7,925 bases of DNA from Thermoplasmata archaeon (GTDB lineage Archaea > Thermoplasmatota > Thermoplasmata > Lutacidiplasmatales > UBA184). The stretch lies in assembly GCA_021792485.1 (NCBI GenBank), contig JAJYUO010000056.1:1-7925 (forward strand), written 5' to 3'. The notes beneath the pieces are model-generated. The model ran no database searches, was not told the DNA's origin, and saw only the letters and a program-made list of their open reading frames with translations. This document shows, in pieces, positions 1 through 5,505 of the stretch. The position numbers and the translations under genes were made by a program. Positions within the stretch are counted from its first letter, which is position 1; each line of letters begins with the position of its first letter.

Positions 1-77
1 GAGGGGATGTTCTTCGCATCCGTCCTCAGGACCGAACCAAGCGGTTGCTCCAGGCCGGTCCCAAGAGGATACGATGA
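1..77 (+). CDS. rnp1: RNase P protein component 1 (Rpp29/Pop4 family), C-terminal fragment
   Basis: This is the 3' end of a gene that begins left of the window. Reading from base 3, the last 24 residues start GDVLRIRPQDRTKRLLQ and end at a TGA at 75-77. They match the C-terminal end of archaeal Rpp29, which typically reads G-D-x-I-x-x-RPEDR-x-KR followed by a basic tail; the RPQDR-x-KR core is visible at 24-44. Rpp29 is a protein subunit of archaeal RNase P and helps the RNA subunit cleave 5' leaders from pre-tRNA. Its place immediately before the uS17 gene is the usual one in euryarchaeal ribosomal clusters and supports the call. The stop overlaps the uS17 start as ATGA (74-77). Only the tail is visible, so the identity rests on a short motif plus synteny. 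Confidence 0.82.
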   Translation, partial: GDVLRIRPQDRTKRLLQAGPKRIR

Positions 78-496
78 GCGCTTCTGGACCATCGCGACGC
101 GCCCGGGACATCGGTCTCGATGTCCGGGCGCCGCGGACGAGCTGTGACGACCGGCACTGCCCGTTCCACGGACGGTTGCCCGTCCGCGGCCAGGTCCTCG
201 AAGGGACCGTCGTGTCGGTCGCGATGCAGCGCACCGCGGTCGTCGAGCGCACGCTCCTCACCTACGTTCCGAAGTTCGAGCGCTACGAGAAGCGGCGCCG
301 CCGCTACCTCGCGCATTCCCCGCCGTGCCTCGGGGTGCCCGCGGGACATCGCGTGCGCATTGCGGAGACCCGACCCCTTTCCAAGCTCGTCACGTTCTGC
401 ATCGTCGAAGATCTCGGCGAGGCCGCCCACCGCGCCGCGGGCGAGGAGGCGGCTCCCGTTTCCGAGGTGGCGCCCCCGAAGCCGGAGGCGGCATGA
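74..496 (+). CDS. rps17: 30S ribosomal protein uS17 (S17, archaeal type)
   Basis: This 140-residue protein binds 16S rRNA early in small-subunit assembly. Residues 12-33 contain the archaeal/eukaryotic N-terminal block DIGLDV followed by CDDRHCPFHG (C24, C29, H32), absent from bacterial S17. The OB-fold core follows: a GTVVS strand, VVER, a basic YEKRRRRYLAH stretch, and PPCLGVPAGHRVRIAETRPLSK, where the strongly conserved ETRPLSK loop contacts rRNA. The core ends near residue 115. The last 25 or so residues are an Ala/Glu/Pro-rich extension (ending KPEAA) that is longer than usual and probably disordered. The ATG at 74 is chosen because it overlaps the Rpp29 stop as ATGA and has a GAGG Shine-Dalgarno about 5 nt upstream. 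The stop overlaps the uL14 start, again as ATGA. Confidence 0.97.
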   Translation: MSASGPSRRARDIGLDVRAPRTSCDDRHCPFHGRLPVRGQVLEGTVVSVAMQRTAVVERTLLTYVPKFERYEKRRRRYLAHSPPCLGVPAGHRVRIAETRPLSKLVTFCIVEDLGEAAHRAAGEEAAPVSEVAPPKPEAA

Positions 497-891
497 AGGG
501 GCTCGCCGGTCGTCGCAGCCGAGGACTCCCGAAGGGGGCCCGGCTCGAGTGTGTCGACAACACCGGTGCGAAGGTCGTCGAGATCATCTCCGTCCGCAAC
601 TGGCACGGAACACACCGTCGCTACCCGCGCGCCGGCATCGCGGACCTCGTGATCGTCTCGGTGAAGAAGGGAACACCCGAGATGCGCCGACAGGTGCTGC
701 ATGCGGTGATCGTGCGGAGCCGCGCGCCGGTCCATCGTCCGGACGGAACGCGCCTCGAGTTCGAGGACAACGCTGCGGTCATCACCACCGAGACCGGCGA
801 GATCAAGGGTTCGCAGATCAAGGGACCCGTGGCGAAGGAAGCGGCCGAGCGCTGGCCCCGGATCGCCGCGGCGTCATCGATCATTCTGTAG
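493..891 (+). CDS. rpl14: 50S ribosomal protein uL14 (L14)
   Basis: This 132-residue product has the normal length for archaeal uL14, a beta-barrel protein on the intersubunit face of the large subunit that forms bridges to the small subunit. The N-terminal half shows the family block GARLECVDNTGAKVVEIISV, then the basic loop NWHGTHRRYPRAGIADLVIVSVKKG. The middle has VLHAVIVRSRAPVHRPDG and the signature-like LEFEDNAAVI strand; the end is GEIKGSQIKGPVAKEAAERWPRIA. A longer open frame extends upstream to 325, but the ATG at 493 gives the family length, forms an ATGA overlap with the uS17 stop, and has GGAGG at 484-488. The gene stops with TAG at 889-891, 16 nt before the uL24 start. Confidence 0.97.
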   Translation: MKGLAGRRSRGLPKGARLECVDNTGAKVVEIISVRNWHGTHRRYPRAGIADLVIVSVKKGTPEMRRQVLHAVIVRSRAPVHRPDGTRLEFEDNAAVITTETGEIKGSQIKGPVAKEAAERWPRIAAASSIIL

Positions 892-907
892 CCAAGGGGG
901 GTTAGTG

Positions 908-1567
908 ATGTCCGGTGCTTCTCCGAGCTCTTCGCGCCGACAACGCAGAGCCCTCTACAACGCCCACACCGCCAAGCGCCGCCGGCTCATGTCGGTCCCG
1001 CTCTCCAAGGACCTGCGTGCGCGATTCCACCGTCGCGCCCTGCCGCTCCGCAAAGGAGACACCGTCCGCATCCTCGAAGGGAGCTACGAGGGCCGGGAGG
1101 AGCGGGTCGCGAAGGTCGATCGCCGCGCGCTCGCCGTCACCCTCGACAACGTCACGAGCAAGACAGGGGAATCGAAGCAGACACCCCTGCCCGTGCGCAC
1201 GGGGAGCCTGGTGCTCGTCCACCTCAACCTCGCGGATCCATGGCGTCGACGCCGGTTGAACGTGACCGAGGCCGAGCTGACGCCCGAGGAGCTCGGGATA
1301 CCACCGTCCGAGCCCGAGGGAACCGAAGCTATGGCCCCGACCGCCCCGACGCCCTCAGAGACGCCGACGACCGAGAAGGAGAACGCGCCGACCCCGGACG
1401 ACGAGCCGACCCTCGAGGACCTCCTCGACGACGAGGACGAGGACGACGACGAGAACGAGGACGACGAAGAGGAAGACCCGCCGATGCCTCCGAAGGGATC
1501 CGTCCCGACCCGGCGTCGTGCGAAGCCGAAGGCGAGCTCTTCGCCCTCCTCCGGAGGTGGCGCATGA
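908..1567 (+). CDS. rpl24: 50S ribosomal protein uL24 (L24/L26e type) with long acidic C-terminal tail
   Basis: uL24 starts large-subunit assembly and sits beside the peptide exit tunnel. Residues 10-30 carry the archaeal/eukaryotic N-terminal motif RRQRRALYNAHTAKRRRLMS, followed by LSKDLRARFHRRALPLRKGDTVRI. A KOW motif lies at about 46-75 (RKGDTVRILEGSYEGREERV). The core ends near residue 120. Archaeal relatives are usually around 120 residues, but this protein has 219. The extra 90 or more residues are Pro/Thr/Glu-rich, reach a run of 17 residues (174-190) with 16 Asp/Glu, then a short basic patch TRRRAKPK (201-208) and a Ser/Gly end. GTG at 905 directly precedes ATG at 908; ATG is preferred because it lies 6 nt after the G-run at 896-901. 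The stop overlaps eS4 as ATGA. The core identity is secure; the role of the tail is unknown. Confidence 0.95.
   Translation: MSGASPSSSRRQRRALYNAHTAKRRRLMSVPLSKDLRARFHRRALPLRKGDTVRILEGSYEGREERVAKVDRRALAVTLDNVTSKTGESKQTPLPVRTGSLVLVHLNLADPWRRRRLNVTEAELTPEELGIPPSEPEGTEAMAPTAPTPSETPTTEKENAPTPDDEPTLEDLLDDEDEDDDENEDDEEEDPPMPPKGSVPTRRRAKPKASSSPSSGGGA
1427..1477 (+). repeat. GAC/GAG codon repeat encoding the acidic run of uL24
   Basis: This 51-nt low-complexity tract is built almost only of GAC and GAG codons (a few GAA, one AAC) and encodes DDEDEDDDENEDDEEED in the uL24 tail. It lies within the coding frame. Such near-trinucleotide repeats can change length by slippage, so tail length may vary between relatives; that is inference. 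Confidence 0.8.
1545..1557 (+). promoter_or_regulatory. Shine-Dalgarno of eS4 inside a possible small hairpin
   Basis: The eS4 Shine-Dalgarno GGAGGTG (1553-1559) lies just upstream of the ATG at 1564. CCTCC at 1545-1549 is its exact complement, separated by a TCC loop, so a 5-bp stem could hide the site when no ribosome is translating the end of the uL24 gene. Translation of uL24 would melt it. The sequence also encodes the Ser/Gly-rich end of uL24, so the pairing may be coincidental. Confidence 0.3.
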
Positions 1568-2280
1568 CGCGTCGGATGAAGCGGCGCGCCGCTCCCCGAA
1601 GCTGGACGGTGCCCCGAAAGGGTACGAAGTGGATCCGTCGGCCGTCCCCCGGCCCTCACGCTCAGACGGAGTCGATCCCGCTCGTTCTCGTGCTGCGCGA
1701 TGTGCTGCGCCTGGTGCGCAATGCGCGCGAAGCGCGCATCCTCGCGCGGAGCGGTTCGGTCTTGGTCGACGGCACCGTCGTCCACGACCTCGCTCGCGGC
1801 CTCGGCCTGATGGACACGCTCACCCTCGGGGCCCCGCTCGACGCCCACTATCGCGTGGTCAAGGATCCGCACGGCCGCCTGAAGCTCGTTTCGATCTCCG
1901 CCGAGGAGGCGGGCGTGAAGCTCGCGCGCGTCCGGTTCAAGCACTCCGTTCGGACCGGGAGGATCGAGGTGACGCTCCACGACGGACGCAACCTCCTCGT
2001 TCCGGCCAACTCGCCCTACCGGGTCGGAGACACGCTCGAGCTCGAGGTCCCGACCCAGAAGGTCGTCAAGCACGTGCCGCTCGCCGCGGGCCAGCTCGCC
2101 TACGTCAGCGGCGGAACCCATGTCGGCGAGATCGGTCACGTCGAGCGGGTCGAGATTCGGAATTCCTCGCAACCGAACCTCGTCCACTTCAAGGAGGGGT
2201 TCTCGACCGTGAAAGAGCACGTCTTCGTGGTCGGCGAGACGACCCCCCTCGTGACCCTGCAGGAGGCGTTGGGACGATGA
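1564..2280 (+). CDS. rps4e: 30S ribosomal protein eS4 (S4e)
   Basis: This 238-residue protein is of normal length for archaeal eS4, a small-subunit protein with no bacterial counterpart. The N-terminus is strongly basic (MTRRMKRRAAPRSW) and leads into the family block containing VPRKGTKWIRRPSPGPH. An S4-like RNA-binding region follows at about 40-80 (IPLVLVLRDVLRLV, then SGSVLVDGTVVHDLARGLGLMD). The middle domain has YRVVKDPHGRLKLVSIS. A KOW-type segment lies at about 176-203 (GQLAYVSGGTHVGEIGHV). The C-terminal end shows STVKEHVFVVG, typical of the family. An open frame extends upstream, but the ATG at 1564 fits the family start, has GGAGGTG just before it, and overlaps the uL24 stop as ATGA. 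The stop overlaps the uL5 start as ATGA. Confidence 0.97.
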   Translation: MTRRMKRRAAPRSWTVPRKGTKWIRRPSPGPHAQTESIPLVLVLRDVLRLVRNAREARILARSGSVLVDGTVVHDLARGLGLMDTLTLGAPLDAHYRVVKDPHGRLKLVSISAEEAGVKLARVRFKHSVRTGRIEVTLHDGRNLLVPANSPYRVGDTLELEVPTQKVVKHVPLAAGQLAYVSGGTHVGEIGHVERVEIRNSSQPNLVHFKEGFSTVKEHVFVVGETTPLVTLQEALGR

Positions 2281-2840
2281 GCGCCCCCGTCCCCGCGGCT
2301 CCTCCCGCCGCATCCTTGCCGGCGTCGAACGAGAACCCGCTGCGGAAGCTCAAGATCATCAAGGTCGTGGTGAACGCCGGCGTCGGTGAGTCGGGCGAAG
2401 CCCGCACGAAGGCCGAGAGGGTCCTCGAGATGGTCACGCATCAGAAGCCGGTCGCGACCCGGGCCCATTCGACGAACCGGGATTTCGGCATCCGCCAGGG
2501 CCAGGAGATCGGAGCGAAGACGACGCTCCGCGGCCCTGAAGCGGTCGCGTTCCTGGAGCAGGCATTCGAAGCCCGGGATCGACAACTCGATCCGAACTCG
2601 ATCGATCGGTTCGGCAACTTCTCGTTCGGGATCGCGGACTACACGGACTTCACCGGGATGAAGTACGACCCGCAGATCGGGATTCACGGCATGGACATCG
2701 CGGTCGAGATCGGCCGCTCGGGTTGGCGCGTGCGCGACCGGCGCACGCGGAGCGCTCCGATCCCGCGGCGGCTGAGGTCGACCCGGGACGAGACGCGGCG
2801 GTTCCTCGAGGAACGCTTCAAGGTTACGTTCGTGGAGTGA
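2277..2840 (+). CDS. rpl5: 50S ribosomal protein uL5 (L5)
   Basis: uL5 binds 5S rRNA together with uL18 and forms part of the central protuberance, contacting the small subunit and P-site tRNA. Family blocks visible in the 187 residues are NPLRKLKIIKVVVNAGVGESGE (about 20-42), VLEMVTHQKPVATRAHSTNRDFGIRQGQEIGAKTTLRG, FGNFSFGIADYTDFTGMKYDPQIGIHGMDIAVEI, and a basic C-terminal part ending in RFKVTFVE. The first 20 residues are a Pro/Ala/Ser-rich extension not needed for the fold. The ATG at 2277 is chosen because it forms an ATGA overlap with the eS4 stop and has AGGAGG at 2261-2266, although the frame stays open far upstream. The next ATG lies beyond the conserved N-terminal blocks. The gene ends 8 nt before uS14. 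Confidence 0.97.
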   Translation: MSAPVPAAPPAASLPASNENPLRKLKIIKVVVNAGVGESGEARTKAERVLEMVTHQKPVATRAHSTNRDFGIRQGQEIGAKTTLRGPEAVAFLEQAFEARDRQLDPNSIDRFGNFSFGIADYTDFTGMKYDPQIGIHGMDIAVEIGRSGWRVRDRRTRSAPIPRRLRSTRDETRRFLEERFKVTFVE

Positions 2841-2848
2841 GTGGGACG

Positions 2849-2995
2849 ATGAAACCGAAGAAACGCTTTGGGCGGAAAGAGGGGTGCCTGCGGTGCGACC
2901 GCAAGCGCGGGATCGTCCGACGCTACGGCCTGCACGTCTGTCGGCAGTGCTTCCGCGAGGTCGCGACCGATCTGGGGTTCCGCAAGTACCAGTAA
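2849..2995 (+). CDS. rps14: 30S ribosomal protein uS14 (S14, zinc-binding type)
   Basis: This very small protein (48 residues) is a late-binding component of the small-subunit head. Four cysteines, C13 and C16 (GCLRC) and C31 and C34 (HVCRQC), form the C-x2-C...C-x2-C zinc site of archaeal/eukaryotic uS14. Between and after them run the conserved RRYGLHVCRQCFRE and a terminal LGFRKYQ. The open frame continues upstream, but the ATG at 2849 gives the family length; the GGAGTGA at 2834-2840 overlaps the end of uL5 and serves as Shine-Dalgarno. This is the only gene in the window that stops with TAA. The uS8 start follows 13 nt later after a strong GGGAGGAGG. Confidence 0.96.
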   Translation: MKPKKRFGRKEGCLRCDRKRGIVRRYGLHVCRQCFREVATDLGFRKYQ

Positions 2996-3008
2996 GGGAG
3001 GAGGCACG

Positions 3009-3398
3009 ATGCACCAGGACCTGCTCAACGACGCGCTTGTCGCGCTCCGCCACTCCGACCGGGGCGGAAAGGCGCTTGTGTCGATCGAACCAACGTCCAA
3101 GCTGATCGGGGAGGTCCTGCGGATCTTCCGCGAGCACCAGTACATCGCGGATTTCACGTTCGTCGAGAACGGCAAGGGTGGCCGCTACGACGTCACGCTC
3201 TCGCGTCGCATCAACCACTGCGGCGTCATCAAGCCCCGGGTCGCCGTCGCCTTCCGCGATCTCGAGCGCTATGAGTCGCGGTACCTTCCCGCGCAGGACT
3301 TCGGACTGCTGGTCGTCAGTACGCACCGCGGGGTCGTGACCCAGCAAGAGGCCCGGGAGCAGAAGATCGGGGGGAGGTTGCTCGCGTATGTCTACTGA
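3009..3398 (+). CDS. rps8: 30S ribosomal protein uS8 (S8)
   Basis: The 129 residues match the normal length of archaeal uS8, which binds the central domain of 16S rRNA and is a primary assembly protein. In several organisms uS8 also represses its own operon by binding the mRNA; no such site was recognised here. The sequence starts HQDLLNDALVALRHSDRGGK, then SKLIGEVLRIFREHQYIADFTFVENGKGGRYDVTLSRRINHCGVIKPR. The C-terminal half has FGLLVVSTHRGVVTQQEARE and ends KIGGRLLAYVY; the VSTHRGVVT block is the rRNA-binding signature region. The ATG at 3009 follows the strongest Shine-Dalgarno in this part of the operon (2997-3004). The last 11 nt overlap the start of uL6 in another frame. Confidence 0.97.
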   Translation: MHQDLLNDALVALRHSDRGGKALVSIEPTSKLIGEVLRIFREHQYIADFTFVENGKGGRYDVTLSRRINHCGVIKPRVAVAFRDLERYESRYLPAQDFGLLVVSTHRGVVTQQEAREQKIGGRLLAYVY

Positions 3399-3945
3399 GG
3401 AAAGCACGGTCTCCGTTCCGATCCCGCCCAAGGTGACGTTTCGGCTTGAGGGTTCGACGTTGGTCGGGGCGGGCCCGCTCGGCACCGTCACGCGTCCGTT
3501 CCCGAAGGACGCGATCGAGCTCGCTGCGTCCCGGGACGCGGTCACCCTCACCCTGCGCCTCCCGCCCCGCCGGCGCGAGTCGAAAGCCCTGTTGCGCACC
3601 TGGGTCGCGCACGTGAACAACATCGCGGGCGGCGTGAGCCGAGGCGTTGAGGCTCGCATGAAGATCGTCGCGGCCCACTTCCCGATGAAGGTCGCCGCGA
3701 AAGGCTCGGAGCTCGTGATCGAGAACTTCCTCGGCGAGAAGCACCCGCGGTCGGCGCCGCTGCTTCCGGGAACGAAAGCGGTCGTCGACGGCGAACTCGT
3801 CGTTCTTGAAGGCACCGACGTCGAGCAATTCGGACAGAGCGCGGCGAACATCGAGCGGGCCACCCATATCCGCGATTACGATCCTCGGGTCTTCCAGGAC
3901 GGCATCTACCTGGTCCGGTCGGCCCACGTCAAGGAGTCGAGCTGA
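3388..3945 (+). CDS. rpl6: 50S ribosomal protein uL6 (L6)
   Basis: uL6 lies near the factor-binding site at the base of the large-subunit stalk and contacts the sarcin-ricin region of 23S rRNA. The 185 residues are close to the archaeal norm. Two related domains follow one another: the first (about 12-95) contains VTFRLEGSTLVGAGPLGTVTR, the second (about 96-180) contains FPMKVAAKGSELVIENFLGEK. The C-terminal family motif ATHIRDYDPRVFQDGIYLV is clear at about 159-177. The ATG at 3388 lies inside the uS8 gene, giving an 11-nt overlap; a GGGGGGAGG stretch about 10 nt upstream, also inside uS8, can serve as Shine-Dalgarno. The stop shares one base with the eL32 start (TGATG). Confidence 0.97.
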   Translation: MSTEESTVSVPIPPKVTFRLEGSTLVGAGPLGTVTRPFPKDAIELAASRDAVTLTLRLPPRRRESKALLRTWVAHVNNIAGGVSRGVEARMKIVAAHFPMKVAAKGSELVIENFLGEKHPRSAPLLPGTKAVVDGELVVLEGTDVEQFGQSAANIERATHIRDYDPRVFQDGIYLVRSAHVKESS

Positions 3946-4514
3946 TGGCGGACGAAACCCCGACCGCGCCGACGGACGACACCGCCTCCGCCACCAAGGA
4001 GACCGCGCCGAAGCGCCGGCGCTCGGTGAGGGCGTTGAAGCCGGCCGAACCGCCCGCTGCGGCGGTCCCGGCGGCGAAGGAGCCCCGAGTGCCCAAGCGC
4101 GCTTCGCTCGATCCCGCGACCGCCCGCGCGCTGCGGCTGCGACGGGAGGCCGACCGGCGGCGCCCGCGGTTCGTTCGCCAAGCCGCTCACCGCTACGCTC
4201 GCATCGGCCGGGACGAGTCCTGGCGACGCCCGCGCGGACTGCAGTCGAAGCAACGCCGCCATTACGGCTACCGCTCCGTCGTCGTGCGGATCGGCTACCG
4301 ATCTCCCGCCCGTTCCCGGGGCCTCGTTCCGAGCGGGTTCCGACCCGTCGTCGTTCGCACGTCCCAGGAGCTCGCGAAGATCGACGCCCAGACGGAGGCC
4401 GTCATCATCGCCCGCACCGTCGGCACCCGGCGCCGGCTCGCGCGCGAGGAAGCCGCGCGCCGGTTGGGCCTCCACCTCCTCAACCCGATCGCAACGCCCG
4501 AGTCGGAGGAGTGA
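3945..4514 (+). CDS. rpl32e: 50S ribosomal protein eL32 (L32e)
   Basis: eL32 is a large-subunit protein found only in archaea and eukaryotes. The conserved core starts near residue 74 with RPRFVRQAAHRYARIGRD and continues with ESWRRPRGLQSKQRRHYGYRS, then VVRIGYRSPARSRGLVPSG and FRPVVVRTSQELAKIDAQTEAVIIARTVGTRRR, all characteristic of the family. The first 55 or so residues are an Ala/Pro/Thr/Lys-rich extension, probably disordered. Archaeal eL32 varies in length and N-terminal extensions are known, for example in haloarchaea. The ATG at 3945 overlaps the uL6 stop by one base and has AAGGAG at 3931-3936. A start closer to the core cannot be fully excluded, but no better Shine-Dalgarno was seen. 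eL19 starts 5 nt after the stop. Confidence 0.95.
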   Translation: MADETPTAPTDDTASATKETAPKRRRSVRALKPAEPPAAAVPAAKEPRVPKRASLDPATARALRLRREADRRRPRFVRQAAHRYARIGRDESWRRPRGLQSKQRRHYGYRSVVVRIGYRSPARSRGLVPSGFRPVVVRTSQELAKIDAQTEAVIIARTVGTRRRLAREEAARRLGLHLLNPIATPESEE

Positions 4515-4519
4515 GCCCG

Positions 4520-4984
4520 ATGCCGTACCTTTCCAACCAGCGCCGCCTCGCCTCGCTGATCCTGAAATGCGGCGAGAACCGGATCTGGATCGACGGCCAG
4601 CGTCAGGAGGAGATCGTCGACGCCGTAACGCGCGAGGACATCCGCTCGCTGATCAAGAGCGGGGCGATCCGCCGCCGCAGCATCCGGGGTACGAGCCGTG
4701 TGCGTGCGCGCCGGCATGCCGCCGAGATCGCGAAGGGCCGCCACGCGGGACCCGGCTCCCGGCGCGGAACCCCCTATAGTCGCGTCAGCGGGAAGGCGCG
4801 CTGGATGCGCCGTATCCGAGCGCAGCGCGACCTCTTGCGGACGCTGCGCGACGAGAAGAAGATCCCGCCTGCGGTCTATCGTCGGTTCTACCGCCAGGCG
4901 AAGGGCGGCATGTTCCGCAGCCGCGCGCACCTGCTGCTCAACCTGCGGCTCTCCGGCGATTTGCCGGCGGGAGGGAACCCATGA
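4520..4984 (+). CDS. rpl19e: 50S ribosomal protein eL19 (L19e)
   Basis: This 154-residue protein has the normal length for archaeal eL19, a long helical protein that threads through the large subunit and reaches both the exit-tunnel side and the intersubunit face. Visible blocks are LSNQRRLASLILKCGENRIWID (5-26), EEIVDAVTREDIRSLIKSGAIRRR, a highly basic linker SRVRARRHAAEIAKGRHAGPGSRRG, and the C-terminal helix region ARWMRRIRAQRDLLRTLRDEKKIP followed by YRRFYRQAKGGMFRSRAHLLL. The start is the ATG at 4520, about 10 nt after GGAGG at 4505-4509, because the L-x-NQRRLA block begins almost directly after it. Its stop overlaps the uL18 start as ATGA. Confidence 0.97.
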   Translation: MPYLSNQRRLASLILKCGENRIWIDGQRQEEIVDAVTREDIRSLIKSGAIRRRSIRGTSRVRARRHAAEIAKGRHAGPGSRRGTPYSRVSGKARWMRRIRAQRDLLRTLRDEKKIPPAVYRRFYRQAKGGMFRSRAHLLLNLRLSGDLPAGGNP

Positions 4985-5505
4985 GCGTCGGTCCCCGCTA
5001 CCGCGTTCCGTTCCGCCGCCGACGCGAAGGGCGCACCGACTACCGCGTTCGGCTCAAGCTGCTGAAGAGCGGGACGACCCGGGCGGTCGTGCGGTTCTCG
5101 CACCGCCGCGTGGAGGTTGCGCTCGTCGATTACGCGGCGGAAGGCGATCGCGTGATCGCGCAGGCGAGGAGCTCCGAGCTCGGCCGTCTCGGCTTCCCGC
5201 CGACGAGCAGCGCGTCGACGCCGGCGGCCTACCTCACCGGATACCTCGCGGGCCTCCGCGCGAAGTCGCACGGAAGCTCGGAGGCGATCCTCGACCTCGG
5301 CCTGCGCCGCCCCACCCCGGGCGGACGCGCCCTGGCGTCGCTCAAGGGCCTCTTGGACGCCGGCATCGAGATTCCGCACGGCGAGACGAAGTTTCCCGAG
5401 GCGGATCGATTGAACGGCGCGCACCTCCCGAAGCATCTCCCCGAACCCCTCGAGATGTACAAGGGCAAGCTTCCGTCGATCGTGGCCCGGGAGGAGAAGA
5501 AGTGA
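4981..5505 (+). CDS. rpl18: 50S ribosomal protein uL18 (L18, archaeal L18/L5e type)
   Basis: uL18 binds 5S rRNA and, with uL5, places it in the central protuberance. At 174 residues it has the long archaeal form rather than the roughly 120-residue bacterial one. Family features are the N-terminal YRVPFRRRREGRTDYRVRLKLLKSG (7-31), the RAVVRFSHRRVEVALVDY strand pair, TPAAYLTGYLAGLRAK (80-95), the AILDLGLRRPTPGGRALASLKGLLDAG block, and the C-terminal IPHGETKFPEADRLNGAHLP that packs on 5S rRNA. The ATG at 4981 is preceded by GGGAGGG at 4969-4975 and overlaps the eL19 stop as ATGA. The last codons carry the GGGAGGAG used by the next gene. Confidence 0.97.
   Translation: MSVGPRYRVPFRRRREGRTDYRVRLKLLKSGTTRAVVRFSHRRVEVALVDYAAEGDRVIAQARSSELGRLGFPPTSSASTPAAYLTGYLAGLRAKSHGSSEAILDLGLRRPTPGGRALASLKGLLDAGIEIPHGETKFPEADRLNGAHLPKHLPEPLEMYKGKLPSIVAREEKK

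Noticed and set aside
120..905. Open frame of 261 codons on the plus strand across uS17 and uL14
   Set aside because: Overlaps two secure genes entirely and reads as low-complexity Arg/Ser/Pro sequence.
905..907. GTG directly before the ATG as the uL24 start
   Set aside because: It lies only 3 nt after the G-run, while ATG at 908 has better spacing. The difference is one residue.
1084..2313. Open frame of 409 codons on the minus strand opposite uL24 and eS4, with a long poly-Ser run
   Set aside because: The poly-Ser run is the antisense of the GAC/GAG acidic repeat of uL24. No family similarity and no suitable gene context.
2136..3863. Open frame of 575 codons on the minus strand across eS4, uL5, uS14, uS8 and uL6
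   Set aside because: It covers five secure ribosomal protein genes and has no recognisable domain. In GC-rich DNA the opposite strand stays open by chance because stop codons are rare.
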